From Solimonas sp. SE-A11 (lineage in GTDB: Bacteria > Pseudomonadota > Gammaproteobacteria > Nevskiales > Nevskiaceae): 64,000 nt of DNA. Shown here in pieces: positions 6,285-14,786 of this stretch. The stretch is from NCBI RefSeq assembly GCF_030345715.1, contig NZ_JAUASX010000006.1, forward strand, positions 62,001 through 126,000, given 5' to 3'. The notes under the pieces are model-generated. The model was not told the DNA's origin and did not search any database. It saw only the letters and a list, made by a program, of their open reading frames with translations. The position numbers and the translations under genes were made by a program. How positions within the stretch are numbered: the stretch's first letter is position 1; every line of letters starts with the position of its first letter.

Positions 6285-6710
6285 CTACACGCCCATCCCG
6301 CCCTCCGGCGTCTTCATCACCACCAACCGCGAATCCTCCAGCGCCGCCGAGCGATGCACCGTCTCCGCCCGGTATTCCGGGTTGGAGATCATCTGCAAAA
6401 AGGCCTGCATCGACGGATACCGCACCAGCAGCACCTCGTCCCAGCGCTCGTCCTCCGGACCGATGAAACGGCCGATGGCCTCGGCTAGGAATACCGGCTC
6501 ACCGCCAACATCGCGCACGCGCTTCTGCGCCAGCGCCGAGTAGCGGCCATAGGCCTCGCGGCCGCTGCAGGGCGCGTGGCCGGACCCTTCTGGATAGGCC
6601 GCCTGCTCACGGAAGCGCAGCAGGTTCAGCATGGTCACCGGGGTGTCCATCGGGATGCCGGTGGCGATGCGCTTGATGTCGGCACCGCTGGGTTCGATCG
6701 TACGGATCAT
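6285..6710 (-). CDS. DUF1330-type alpha/beta-barrel dimer protein
   Basis: A 141-residue soluble protein with the pattern of DUF1330: an N-terminal strand PVTMLNLLRFREQA, a central region on AYGRYSALAQKRV, and DEVLLVRYPSMQAFLQMISNPEYRA near the end. Members are ferredoxin-like dimers of unknown reaction. Start ATG 6710 has AGGAG ten bases upstream and matches the family length. It follows the lipoprotein hydrolase gene on the same strand, separated by a 32-nt palindrome. Confidence 0.8.
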   Translation of the reverse strand: MIRTIEPSGADIKRIATGIPMDTPVTMLNLLRFREQAAYPEGSGHAPCSGREAYGRYSALAQKRVRDVGGEPVFLAEAIGRFIGPEDERWDEVLLVRYPSMQAFLQMISNPEYRAETVHRSAALEDSRLVVMKTPEGGMGV

Positions 6711-6741
6711 GGAAGCAAGACTCCTGCAAAGGGAGGGGATA

Positions 6742-6773
6742 CGGAAAGGGTGGCCCGCGGGCCACCCTTTCCG
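6742..6773. repeat. Perfect 32-nt palindrome between two minus-strand genes
   Basis: All 32 bases are self-complementary (half-site CGGAAAGGGTGGCCCG), centred between 6757 and 6758. It lies 21 bp past the hydrolase stop codon and 31 bp before the DUF1330 start. It can fold as a 16-bp hairpin with almost no loop, or cruciform. No T tract follows on either strand. Probable 3' end processing or partial termination site. Confidence 0.55.
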
Positions 6774-6794
6774 ATACGTCAAAAGCAATGAATC

Positions 6795-8657
6795 TCAGAC
6801 GCCCTGGCGCGTGATCTCGGAAGGAGACAGCAGAGGCAACTGCACCGTGCCGCCCACCGTTAGCGCCGGCACCAGCAGGTCGCGCGACCAGGTCACCGGG
6901 AACTGCAGGTGGAAGCCATAGACCAGCAGGGCCAGTTCATCGCCTTCCGCCAGGCGCTCGGCGATGCCGGCCATCTCGCCCACATGCTCGCCGAAACCGC
7001 GCACCGGCGTGAGCTGGTCGTCCACCAGGTCCCAGCGCGTGGTGCCGGCCTTGCGATGGCCGATGCCCAGGAACAGGATCGGATCACAGGCGCCGATGCC
7101 CACCGGCAGCGCGCATTCGCCCAGACCCAGGCCGCCGAGGGCCGCGAGGTTCAGCGACATCGTCGGCACACCGGCCAGCACGGCGCCACCCGCCGGCACC
7201 GTATAGAGCGGTTGCGTCGCCAGCAGGGCCTCGCGGGCGCCATTGCCGAGCACCGCGCCGACCACGCCCAGGGCCGAGTTGAACTGCGGGATGGAATCGT
7301 CGATATCGAAGCGGGTGCCGCCGCGGCGTACCGTGCGCACGGTAATCGCGTCATCCGCGGCCAGGCTCAGGCAGATGTCGTTGCCGATGGGCATGGCGGC
7401 ATTCACCACGCCACGCTTGCCCTGCAGCTTCTCCTCCAGCCAGGCGAATTGCACATCATCCAGCACCAGTGAGCCGCAGCTGCGGGCGCTGCCGGCATCC
7501 TGGAAACCAGGCAGGGTGAGTGCCGCGTAGAGAGGATCGAGCACCGTCTCCAGGTTGCTGCCCGGGGGCAGCGGCACGGTGGACAGGCTCAGCGGCAGGA
7601 TGTGTCCGCTTTCATGCGTCAGCAGGCGCACATCGCCGCCACGCGCCTTCAGGCACTCGTAGTTCTCCAAGCCGTTGTTGAAGTTGAACAGGGTGTCGCG
7701 GAACCCCTGGGTAATCAGCGCGTCGATCCTGGCGAAGGGGCGCGGCGCCACCTCCAGCGGGTCCGGCTGGGCCAGCAGGAAGCTCTGCGGGCCGGCCGGC
7801 TGGCCGTCGCAGAAGTAGGACACGCTGTGGTACTTGAAGAAGTTGTTGCCGCTCTCGGAGAAGCTGTTGCTGACCACGGCACCGGTCAGGATCTCGAAGA
7901 TCGCGTTGTCCTGGCGCGTGCCGCCGCGCTGCAGGATGTCGAGCAGGCTGTTCAGCAGCACCAGCGGGTCCGGCGCGCCGCCGCCCAGCAGCGTACCCAG
8001 CAGGGGTAGTTCAGGCGCCGAGGTCAGCAGCAGGCCCCAGCCGGACTTGACCACGTTGTTGGGATTCAGCGAGTAGACCAGGTCGTGCGGGGTGATGTCC
8101 GGGGCGATCACGCGCAGGCGCTGCTTGGGGTCGGCACCAGCCAGCAGGAACTGGTACATGCCGCCGTAAGAGCCGCCGTAGCTGCCCACCACCATGCGGC
8201 CGTCACCGAATCGGCGCAGACCTTCGAGGTCCTCGGCCCAGTCGAGGATCGCGATCAGGTTCTGGCCCTCGAAATCCGGCGACATCACGCGCACCTTGCC
8301 ACTGGATTCGCCGTTGCCGCGCTCGTCGATGGAGATGACGTAGTAGCCGGCGTCACGCAAGCGCTGCTGGAACCCCGAAGGCTCGATGTTGCGGCTGCCG
8401 CCGTAGCCATGGCCCTGCAGCACCAGGGGGTAGGTCTTGCCGGCCTCCAGCTGCGTCGGCTCCATCACCTGGATCACCATGGTGTCGCCGGTCTTGGCCA
8501 CCGGGACCTCCTGGCGGTAAACCTCGCCGGCACGGCTCTCGGTCACCGGGTTCGTGGTCAGGCCGCCACCGCTGGTCCCGCTCACCTCGTCGCTGGACCC
8601 GCAGGCCGTCAGCAACAGGCTCACCGCCCCGATCAGGGCTCCTCGCATCGCATTCAT
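6795..8657 (-). CDS. Lipoprotein alpha/beta hydrolase, CocE/S15 (X-Pro dipeptidyl-peptidase)-like
   Basis: A 620-residue exported lipoprotein with lipobox LLTAC (Cys19) after a short hydrophobic signal. The hydrolase core shows YPLVLQGHGYGGSRN (oxyanion loop), DERGNGESSG, the nucleophile motif GSYGGSYGG, an acid candidate in FRDTLFNFNNG and His in LTHESGHI. The rest is a long beta-rich C-terminal region as in S15/CocE proteins. Secretion and fold suggest an envelope-bound esterase or peptidase; substrate unknown. Start ATG 8657 has GAGGACAG just upstream. A near-duplicate start codon lies three codons later. Confidence 0.82.
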   Translation of the reverse strand: MNAMRGALIGAVSLLLTACGSSDEVSGTSGGGLTTNPVTESRAGEVYRQEVPVAKTGDTMVIQVMEPTQLEAGKTYPLVLQGHGYGGSRNIEPSGFQQRLRDAGYYVISIDERGNGESSGKVRVMSPDFEGQNLIAILDWAEDLEGLRRFGDGRMVVGSYGGSYGGMYQFLLAGADPKQRLRVIAPDITPHDLVYSLNPNNVVKSGWGLLLTSAPELPLLGTLLGGGAPDPLVLLNSLLDILQRGGTRQDNAIFEILTGAVVSNSFSESGNNFFKYHSVSYFCDGQPAGPQSFLLAQPDPLEVAPRPFARIDALITQGFRDTLFNFNNGLENYECLKARGGDVRLLTHESGHILPLSLSTVPLPPGSNLETVLDPLYAALTLPGFQDAGSARSCGSLVLDDVQFAWLEEKLQGKRGVVNAAMPIGNDICLSLAADDAITVRTVRRGGTRFDIDDSIPQFNSALGVVGAVLGNGAREALLATQPLYTVPAGGAVLAGVPTMSLNLAALGGLGLGECALPVGIGACDPILFLGIGHRKAGTTRWDLVDDQLTPVRGFGEHVGEMAGIAERLAEGDELALLVYGFHLQFPVTWSRDLLVPALTVGGTVQLPLLSPSEITRQGV

Positions 8658-8858
8658 CTGTCCTCTCCTCGGAGGGACGGCTGGGCCCGGGGGGCGGCCG
8701 TTCTGTTTGTGGATATCCGTTGATGGATATACGCGGCAGTCCGGGCCTTGTCCATGGCCGGACAGCGCGCAAATGCAGCGTCAGTATGGATTTCCCAGGC
8801 CGGGACGGCACGGGGCGGGCCATAATCGGCCCACCATTCCAGGCAAGGACGCGTTCGG
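8658..8858. promoter_or_regulatory. Divergent intergenic region, hydrolase and TauD-type dioxygenase
   Basis: Two hundred bases separate divergent genes. On the plus side CATAAT (8821-8826) is a plausible -10 box, about 30 bp before ATG 8859, with AAGGA as ribosome-binding site (8845-8849). The repeated word TGGATAT occurs near 8710 and 8730. No clear operator was recognised. Confidence 0.35.
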
Positions 8859-9926
8859 ATGTACAAGTCGCTGAGAGCCCAGACCCTGCATTACTTCGCC
8901 CGCCCCCACGAGGGCATGCCGGCCGGCCCGGTGGACTCGCCGGCCGAATGGCGTGGCGCCGACCTGCGCGAGCGTGACGACTGGCAGTACCGCCTGACCC
9001 CGGCCGACGTGGAGGAGTGCCGCGGGGCCGTGCGGCATGCCGAGGCCGGCGGCAAGCCCATGGCGGAAATGACCCGGCAGGACTTCCCCCTGCCTGGCTT
9101 GGCGGCGCGCATCGACATGTGGCGCCACGACATCCGCCACGGCCGCGGCTTCGTGCTGCTGCGCGGCCTGCCGGTGGACCAGTGGACCGAGGCGCAGAGC
9201 GCGCTGTTCTACTGGGGTTTCGGGCATCACCTCGGCCTGCCCGGCGCGCAGAATCCGCAGGGCGACCTGCTGGGCCACGTGCGCGACCAGCGTACCGGCG
9301 GCGACATCCGCTACTACCGCACCAACAAGGCCCTGGCGCCCCACACCGACACCGCCGACGTGGTCGGCCTGCTGTGCCTGAAAACCGCGAAAAGCGGCGG
9401 CCTGTCGCGCATCGCCAGCTCCGTGGCGGTGTACAACGAGTTGCTGCGCCGCAAGCCACACCTGGTAGCGCGGCTGTTCGAGCCGATATGGTTCGACACC
9501 AAGGGTGAAGGCGGCATCCCCGCCTACCCCATCGCCCCCTGCCGCTATGCCGGTGGCGAGCTGCGCAGCTTCTGGCAGAGCGACTATTACCGCAGCGTGG
9601 AGCACCTGCCCCACGTGCCGAAGCTGAGCGCGGCCGACCACGAGTTGCTGGACGCCTACGACGAGATCGCCTCCGACCCGGATTTCTGCCTGGACATGGA
9701 CCTGCAGCCGGGCGACATCCAATTGATCTCCAACCACACGATCCTGCACGCCCGCACCGGCTTCGAGGACTGGCCCGATCCGGACCAGCGCCGCCACCTG
9801 CTGCGCCTGTGGCTGACCTTGCCGGAGCCGCTGCCGCTGAAGCTGCAACTGCTGCGCGGCATCAGCTGGGCCCGCAATACGGCGACTGCTGCGCGGGAAC
9901 TGCTGAGAGCCAAGCGGGCCGCCTGA
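8859..9926 (+). CDS. TauD/TfdA-family Fe(II)/2-oxoglutarate dioxygenase
   Basis: A 355-residue protein with the 2-His-1-carboxylate triad of the family: His and Asp in APHTDTADV, and distal His in SNHTILHARTGFED, followed by the 2-oxoglutarate-binding Arg in DQRRHLLRLWL. RGFVLLRGLPVD marks the usual N-terminal strand. Such enzymes hydroxylate varied small organic acids or carnitine-like substrates; the target cannot be named. It is a single gene with its own upstream region; yajQ follows after a 43-bp gap with a separate -10-like TATACT (9935-9940). Confidence 0.88.
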   Translation: MYKSLRAQTLHYFARPHEGMPAGPVDSPAEWRGADLRERDDWQYRLTPADVEECRGAVRHAEAGGKPMAEMTRQDFPLPGLAARIDMWRHDIRHGRGFVLLRGLPVDQWTEAQSALFYWGFGHHLGLPGAQNPQGDLLGHVRDQRTGGDIRYYRTNKALAPHTDTADVVGLLCLKTAKSGGLSRIASSVAVYNELLRRKPHLVARLFEPIWFDTKGEGGIPAYPIAPCRYAGGELRSFWQSDYYRSVEHLPHVPKLSAADHELLDAYDEIASDPDFCLDMDLQPGDIQLISNHTILHARTGFEDWPDPDQRRHLLRLWLTLPEPLPLKLQLLRGISWARNTATAARELLRAKRAA

Positions 9927-9969
9927 GGCGTCCTATACTGGCGCCCCCAAGAACCCCGAGAGCCGGCCC

Positions 9970-10452
9970 ATGCCCTCCTTCGACATCGTCTCCGAAGTCG
10001 ACAAGCACGAACTGACCAACGCCCTGGACCAGGCGCGTCGCGACCTGGACAACCGCTTCGACCTGCGCGGCACCAATGCCCGCATCGAGCAGGAGGAGTT
10101 GGTCATCACCCTGTTCGCGTCCAACGACTTCCAGCTCAAGCAGTTGCTGGACATCCTGCACAAGCGCCTCGCGGCCCGGCACATCGACCTGCGCAGCATC
10201 GACGCCGGCAAGGTGGAGACCAACCTCGCCGAAGCGCGCCAGAAGATCACCATCAAACAGGGTATCGAGCAGGTGCAGGCCAAGAAGATCGTCTCGAAGA
10301 TCAAGGAGTCCAAGCTCAAGGTGGACACCCAGATCACCGGTGACAAGCTGCGCGTGATCGGCAAGAAGCGCGACGACCTGCAGGCCACCATCGCCATGCT
10401 GCGCGCGGCCGATACCGAACTGCCGTTGCAGTTCGAGAATTTCCGGGATTGA
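9970..10452 (+). CDS. yajQ: YajQ-family nucleotide-binding protein
   Basis: A 160-residue protein matching YajQ from end to end: MPSFDIVSEVDKHELTNALDQA, NRFDLRGT, ITLFASNDFQLKQLLDIL, then the conserved KKIVSKIKESKLKVDTQITGDKLRVIGKKRDDLQ. It folds as two ferredoxin-like domains. A Xanthomonas homologue binds cyclic di-GMP and alters transcription, so a signalling role is possible here. Start ATG 9970 is standard for the family. Confidence 0.96.
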   Translation: MPSFDIVSEVDKHELTNALDQARRDLDNRFDLRGTNARIEQEELVITLFASNDFQLKQLLDILHKRLAARHIDLRSIDAGKVETNLAEARQKITIKQGIEQVQAKKIVSKIKESKLKVDTQITGDKLRVIGKKRDDLQATIAMLRAADTELPLQFENFRD

Positions 10453-10456
10453 GAAC

Positions 10457-10479
10457 GCCGGCGCCCTGACGGCGCCGGC
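10457..10479. terminator. GC-rich hairpin between convergent yajQ and hydrolase genes
   Basis: Perfect 9-bp stem GCCGGCGCC/GGCGCCGGC with a CTGAC loop in a 35-bp gap between two convergent genes. It probably terminates both; no T tract is present. Confidence 0.55.
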
Positions 10480-10487
10480 AGGCCGGC

Positions 10488-11396
10488 CTACGCCGCGCGA
10501 GCGGCGTTGGCGCTGATCAACTCCGCCCAGCGCGGCATCAGCGGCAGCGCGAAGTCATGTCCCATGCCGGGGATCATCTCCAGCTTCGCGCCGCGGATCA
10601 GCCGTGCGCTGCGCTGGCCACAGGCCGGCCGCAGCAACGGGTCCGACAAACCGTGCACCACCTGCGTCGGGGCCACGATCCTCGGCAGCAGCGGTTCGAT
10701 GCTGCCGGTGGCGACGATGGCATGCACCTGCCGCGCATGGCCGGCGGGGCGGAAGGCGCGGTCGTAGGCACGGCCCACCAGGCGCACGCGATAATCCATC
10801 GGCGTCGGGTAGCCCGGGCTGCCCACGCGCCTCAGCATGGCGGTGGAACGGCGGATCACATCCTCGCGCGTGCGCGGACGCGGGCCAATGCCGGCCATGC
10901 GCCACAACACGTCGAAACGCGCCGACGGCAGCCGCGGGTCGTTGGTGCTGGACATGATCGAGGACAGGCTCAGCACGCGCTCCGGGTAACGGGCCGCGAC
11001 GATCTGGCTGATCATGCCGCCCATCGATACGCCCACCAGGTGCGCCCGCGCGATGCCCAGCGCGTCGAGCAGGCCGACGGCGTCGTCGGCCATGTCATGA
11101 AGGCTGTAGTTGGCCTGCGCAGGCCGGCCAAACCTGCTCATCAGCCAATCACGTGGCAGGTTGGCGGTGATGCCGCGGTCGGCGTCACTGGACAGGCCGG
11201 CATCGCGGTTGTCGAAGCGGATCAGGTGAAAGCCACGCTGCACCAGGCGCTCGCAGAGCGCATCCGGCCAATGAATGAGCTGGCCGCCGAGTCCCATGAC
11301 CAGGAGCATCGGTTCGCCATCCTGCGGCCCCGCCTGTTCCCAACTGAGTTGCAGGCCATTGACGCAGGCGCTGCCGGCGGACCAACACAGTTTCAT
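10488..11396 (-). CDS. Alpha/beta-fold hydrolase
   Basis: A 302-residue soluble hydrolase. Seen: oxyanion HG-like region VMGLGGQLIHW, FDNRDAGLSS, nucleophile motif GVSMGGMI (Ser about residue 125), acid candidate in VVHGLSDPLL, and catalytic His in IPGMGHDFAL. This is the pattern of esterases and haloperoxidase-like hydrolases; the substrate is unknown. A weak GGAAGGA lies about 13 bases upstream of ATG 11396. It is transcribed towards yajQ as a single gene. Confidence 0.85.
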   Translation of the reverse strand: MKLCWSAGSACVNGLQLSWEQAGPQDGEPMLLVMGLGGQLIHWPDALCERLVQRGFHLIRFDNRDAGLSSDADRGITANLPRDWLMSRFGRPAQANYSLHDMADDAVGLLDALGIARAHLVGVSMGGMISQIVAARYPERVLSLSSIMSSTNDPRLPSARFDVLWRMAGIGPRPRTREDVIRRSTAMLRRVGSPGYPTPMDYRVRLVGRAYDRAFRPAGHARQVHAIVATGSIEPLLPRIVAPTQVVHGLSDPLLRPACGQRSARLIRGAKLEMIPGMGHDFALPLMPRWAELISANAARAA

Positions 11397-11503
11397 TGCG
11401 GTTATGTGTCCTTCCCATGAATTTTCGGGGATCGGACATTAACAAAACGCAGCCGGTTCAATATGACAGCCGACGAACGGTACCTCGCAGGCTGTGGGCG
11501 AGC

Positions 11504-12409
11504 TCAGCGCGGGTTGGTGACGCCTGCCGACACGTGCCCGGTGGGGCCGGCCAGCGCAGCCGATTCGCAATGGCTGATCTGGTCATCGAAGAAGAAATCC
11601 GGCTCGAATTCGCGCAGGAAGGGGCCCTTCGACAGGCCGCCGAGGAACATAGCCTCGTCGATCTCGATCCCCCAGTCCATCAGCGTGCGGATCGCACGCT
11701 CGTGGGCCGGCGCGCTGCGCGCCGTCACCAGCGCGGTGCGCAGGCGGATCGGCGCGGCGCTGGACGATGCCGCCTGCAGGCGCTGCAGGGCTTCCAGCAG
11801 GGGCTTGAACGGCCCGGCCGGCAGAGGCCGGGCGACATGGGTGCGCTCATGGTCCTGGAAGGCGTCGAGCCCGTTGGACTGGAACACGCGCTCGGCTTCG
11901 TCGGAGAACAGCACGGCGTCGCCGTCGAACGCGATGCGCAGTTCGTCCGGGTGGCGGTCGGCGTCGACCACGGAGTGGCTGAACACACGCGCGGCAGGAA
12001 AGCCGGCGTTGAGCGCGGCCGCCACGTCCTCGTCATGCGCCGACAGGAACAGCTTGGCACCCAGCGGCTTGAGGTAATGCCAGGGCGGCTGGCCGCGGGT
12101 GAAGACGCCGCGTTCCAGATCCAGGCCGGCGGCCTTGGCGGAGCGGAACACGCGCAGGCCGGAAACCGGGTCGTTGCGTGACAGGATCACCACCTCCACG
12201 CGGTGCTGCCCGTCGCCGTTGAAGGCCAGCAGCTTGCGCACCAGCGGAAACGCCACGCCGGCGCGTGCCGGTTCGTCCAGGCGCTGCAACTGCAGCCTGG
12301 TATAGGCGGCATCGCCCTGTTCGTCGAACAGGCGGTTTTCCTCCTCGAAGTCGAACAGCGCGCGAGAAGACAACGCCACCACCAGCTTGTTGTCGAGTGT
12401 TACGGGCAA
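11504..12409 (-). CDS. 5'-nucleotidase (cytosolic 5'-nucleotidase I-like family)
   Basis: A 301-residue protein resembling the bacterial family related to cytosolic 5'-nucleotidase I. Markers in order are LVVALSSRALFDFEEEN, VAFPLVRKLL, VVILSRNDPVSGLRVF, LFLSAHDEDVAAAL, the HAD-like aspartate motif AFDGDAVLFSDEAE, and LGGLSKGPFLREFEPDFFFDDQ. It likely dephosphorylates nucleoside monophosphates. Start chosen: TTG 12409, because homology begins there and an AGGA lies upstream; longer readings run into the kinase gene. It is 13 bp behind the kinase stop, so it is probably the last gene of a three-gene operon. Confidence 0.85.
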   Translation of the reverse strand: MPVTLDNKLVVALSSRALFDFEEENRLFDEQGDAAYTRLQLQRLDEPARAGVAFPLVRKLLAFNGDGQHRVEVVILSRNDPVSGLRVFRSAKAAGLDLERGVFTRGQPPWHYLKPLGAKLFLSAHDEDVAAALNAGFPAARVFSHSVVDADRHPDELRIAFDGDAVLFSDEAERVFQSNGLDAFQDHERTHVARPLPAGPFKPLLEALQRLQAASSSAAPIRLRTALVTARSAPAHERAIRTLMDWGIEIDEAMFLGGLSKGPFLREFEPDFFFDDQISHCESAALAGPTGHVSAGVTNPR

Positions 12410-12422
12410 GGCTCGGGAATTC

Positions 12423-13565
12423 CTAGGCGAAAAGCAGGGCCAGCGCCGCCAGCAGGCCCGCCGCACCGACGGCAATGGCCATGCGCAGGTCGGCGTCGCG
12501 CCACAGGCGCGACAGAGCATTCGGCGGCCGCGGTCCCGGCTGGCCGGGACGCTGGGCGGGATCAACGGCCACGCAGCGGTACAGCGCGGTCACGGAATCG
12601 AAATCGGACGACAGCGGCCAGTAAGCATCCACGCCGGTGACCGCGCCGGGCACGGCGGCCACGCTGGCGGCCGCCACCGGCGCCGCTTCCGCCACCGGGC
12701 GCAGTGGCTCGAAGCCCTTGCGCAGGGTCGCCAGGCAGGCCCGCAGGTCGGCCGCCAGCTCGCGCGCGCTCTGGTAGCGCACGGCGCTGGCCTTGGCCAT
12801 GGCACGTTCCACGATCTGGTCCACCACCTCAGGTATGTCCTGCATCAGCGTGCTCGGCGGCGGCGGCGAGTACACCGCGATCTTGTGCCAGAGCTGGCGC
12901 GTGTCAGGCGCGTCGAAGGCGGGGTGGCCCACCAGCATCTCGTAGATCACCGAGCCCAGCGAGAAGATGTCGGAGCGGTGATCCGTGGGGCGACCCACCA
13001 CCTGCTCCGGCGACATGTAGCGCGGCGTGCCGAACACCACCACGCGGCCGGCCTGCCCGCCCTGGGCCTGCAACTGCGGCTGTCGCAGACTGGCGATGCC
13101 GAAGTCCATGATCTTGGCATGGCCGCTGCGCGACAGCATGATGTTGGCGGGCTTGATGTCGCGATGCTCTACGCCATGGTCGTGCGCAAAGCCGAGGCCG
13201 TCGGCGATTTCCGCCGCCAGGGTCAGCACCTCGCGCAGCGACAGCCGCGATTGCGACAGGCGCTCGCGCAGGTCGATGCCCGGCAGCAGCTCCATCGCCA
13301 TGTAGGCCAGGTCGCCTTCGCGGCCGAAGTCGTAGACCGTGACGATGGAGGCATGCGCCAGGCGGGCGGCTGCGCGCGCCTCCTCGGCGAAGCGCGCCTC
13401 GTAGGTCTGGCGCTGCTCGGCATCACCGGGCAGCAGGATGGTCTTGATCGCCACCGTGCGGTCCAGCAGCGGATCGCGAGCCTCGTAGACCACGCCCATG
13501 GCACCGCGGCCCAGCTCACGCTCGACCTGGTAACGGCCCAGTTGCCCCAGTGGCGCGCCGGTCAT
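12423..13565 (-). CDS. Membrane-anchored Ser/Thr protein kinase (PknB-like)
   Basis: A 380-residue Hanks-type kinase. Seen: glycine loop GRGAMGVV (19-26), catalytic Lys41 in VAIK, HRDIKPAN (134-141), DFG (154-156), and SPEQ replacing APE. A linker follows, then a single C-terminal membrane helix (about 362-379) with almost nothing beyond it, so the kinase is a tail-anchored cytoplasmic enzyme with no extracellular sensor. Its ATG overlaps the stop of the PEGA-protein gene (ATGA), which may supply the sensor. FHA proteins that could read its phosphorylation are encoded at 54.6-56.8 kb. Confidence 0.95.
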   Translation of the reverse strand: MTGAPLGQLGRYQVERELGRGAMGVVYEARDPLLDRTVAIKTILLPGDAEQRQTYEARFAEEARAAARLAHASIVTVYDFGREGDLAYMAMELLPGIDLRERLSQSRLSLREVLTLAAEIADGLGFAHDHGVEHRDIKPANIMLSRSGHAKIMDFGIASLRQPQLQAQGGQAGRVVVFGTPRYMSPEQVVGRPTDHRSDIFSLGSVIYEMLVGHPAFDAPDTRQLWHKIAVYSPPPPSTLMQDIPEVVDQIVERAMAKASAVRYQSARELAADLRACLATLRKGFEPLRPVAEAAPVAAASVAAVPGAVTGVDAYWPLSSDFDSVTALYRCVAVDPAQRPGQPGPRPPNALSRLWRDADLRMAIAVGAAGLLAALALLFA

Positions 13566-14638
13566 CGCTTGGCCTTCTTCTTTTTGGCAGGAGCCGGTGG
13601 CTCGGGCTTTTCCTCCACAAACCGGTATTTCACGCGCAGCTGCTGGCCAGGCCTGGGTGACAGCTTCACCGACAGCGGCGGGTGTGGGTCAAGCCGCACC
13701 TCCAGCTGGTAGTCGGCCAGCGGCTCCAGCTCGAGCTTCTCCAGCCCCGGGATCAGTCCGCGCGACTCGCCGTCGATGAATACCTCGCCGCCCGGCTGGA
13801 TATCGAACAGCAACGTCGCTGGCGGCAGGAAATCGTGCCGGATCACGCGTCGCTCGCCGGCTTCCAGGTCGAAGCGCAGGCGCAAGGGCTCCTGCTCGTC
13901 ATGCCAGATCACCACGCGGTGGCTGCCCGGCTTGAGCTTCAGCTCTCGCAGCGGCGGTGTGTCGCCCAAGCGTTCGCCGTTGACCTGGACCTGGCCATGC
14001 GGCTCGATCTCCAACACCAGCACCGCCGGCCGCACCATCAATTGCCGCCCGCCCAGCGCCAGCACCAGCAGGCCCAGCGCGAAACCGCCGGCGATCGCCA
14101 TCAGGCCGCGTCGGCGCTGCGCCGGACTGCGCGGGCCGGGGGCGAACAGTTCCTGTCGGTTGCGGCCGGGAATCAGGCCCGCAGCCTCCAGCAGCGTGGC
14201 GCGCCCCGGCGCCCGGCCGGCCAGCGCGTCATGAAAGGCCCGTGTGGCCCGCAGCTCGCCCACCGGCGCGAAGCCGGCGGCCATCGCCGCGCCGCCGATC
14301 CCGTCGCCGATCATGCCGACCACGGCCTCGCCCTCGGCCACCGGCAATACCGGGCCATGGTCGATGCCGACGTGCAGCGACAGTTCCTGGGCTTCGCGCA
14401 GGCAGCGTTCGGCGGCGTCCAGCGCTCCGCGCGGGTCGTCGAATACCACCACCAGCAGGCCGTCAGGGCTTTCCAGCACTACGCGGTCGGACAACGCCAG
14501 CCCCTGCACCGCCTTGCGCGCACAGGCCACGAGCTGGCCGCGCAGCCGCGCCTGCTCGGCAGCGGATTGCGCAGCGAACTCGGCCAGGTGCAGGTACAGC
14601 ACACTGGCCAGGATGGGTGGCAGACTGGAGTCGTTCAT
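13562..14638 (-). CDS. Cyclase-homology/PEGA-domain membrane protein
   Basis: A 358-residue protein in three parts. Residues 1-170 resemble a degenerate class III nucleotide cyclase domain (LLVVVFDDPRGALDAAERCL, HVGIDHGPV, MIGDGIGGAAMAAGFA). The metal-binding aspartate pattern is incomplete, so activity is doubtful. A membrane helix lies at about 178-197. Two PEGA repeats follow (about 205-345), seen as GQVQVNGERLGDTPPL and GEVFIDGESRGLIPGL. A Lys-rich tail ends the protein. PEGA domains usually lie outside the cytoplasm. Translational overlap with the kinase gene suggests the two form a sensor-kinase unit. Confidence 0.85.
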   Translation of the reverse strand: MNDSSLPPILASVLYLHLAEFAAQSAAEQARLRGQLVACARKAVQGLALSDRVVLESPDGLLVVVFDDPRGALDAAERCLREAQELSLHVGIDHGPVLPVAEGEAVVGMIGDGIGGAAMAAGFAPVGELRATRAFHDALAGRAPGRATLLEAAGLIPGRNRQELFAPGPRSPAQRRRGLMAIAGGFALGLLVLALGGRQLMVRPAVLVLEIEPHGQVQVNGERLGDTPPLRELKLKPGSHRVVIWHDEQEPLRLRFDLEAGERRVIRHDFLPPATLLFDIQPGGEVFIDGESRGLIPGLEKLELEPLADYQLEVRLDPHPPLSVKLSPRPGQQLRVKYRFVEEKPEPPAPAKKKKAKR

Positions 14639-14786
14639 GGACCGTTAGGAATCCCAAGGTCCGATTCTAGCGGCAGCGGCGGCCGGGGACAGCCGCATTT
14701 TGCAAGCCGAATGAGACCGGCTTCAATTCCAGCCCCCTTGTCGGAAAACACGCCAGCAAGCCGGGGGCAGGCGCTACACTGGCTCC
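14639..14786. promoter_or_regulatory. Divergent region before lhr and the PEGA-kinase operon
   Basis: A 148-bp gap between divergent genes. TACACT (14775-14780) is a possible -10 box close to ATG 14787 of lhr, without a matching -35 at proper spacing. No inverted repeat of note. Confidence 0.25.
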
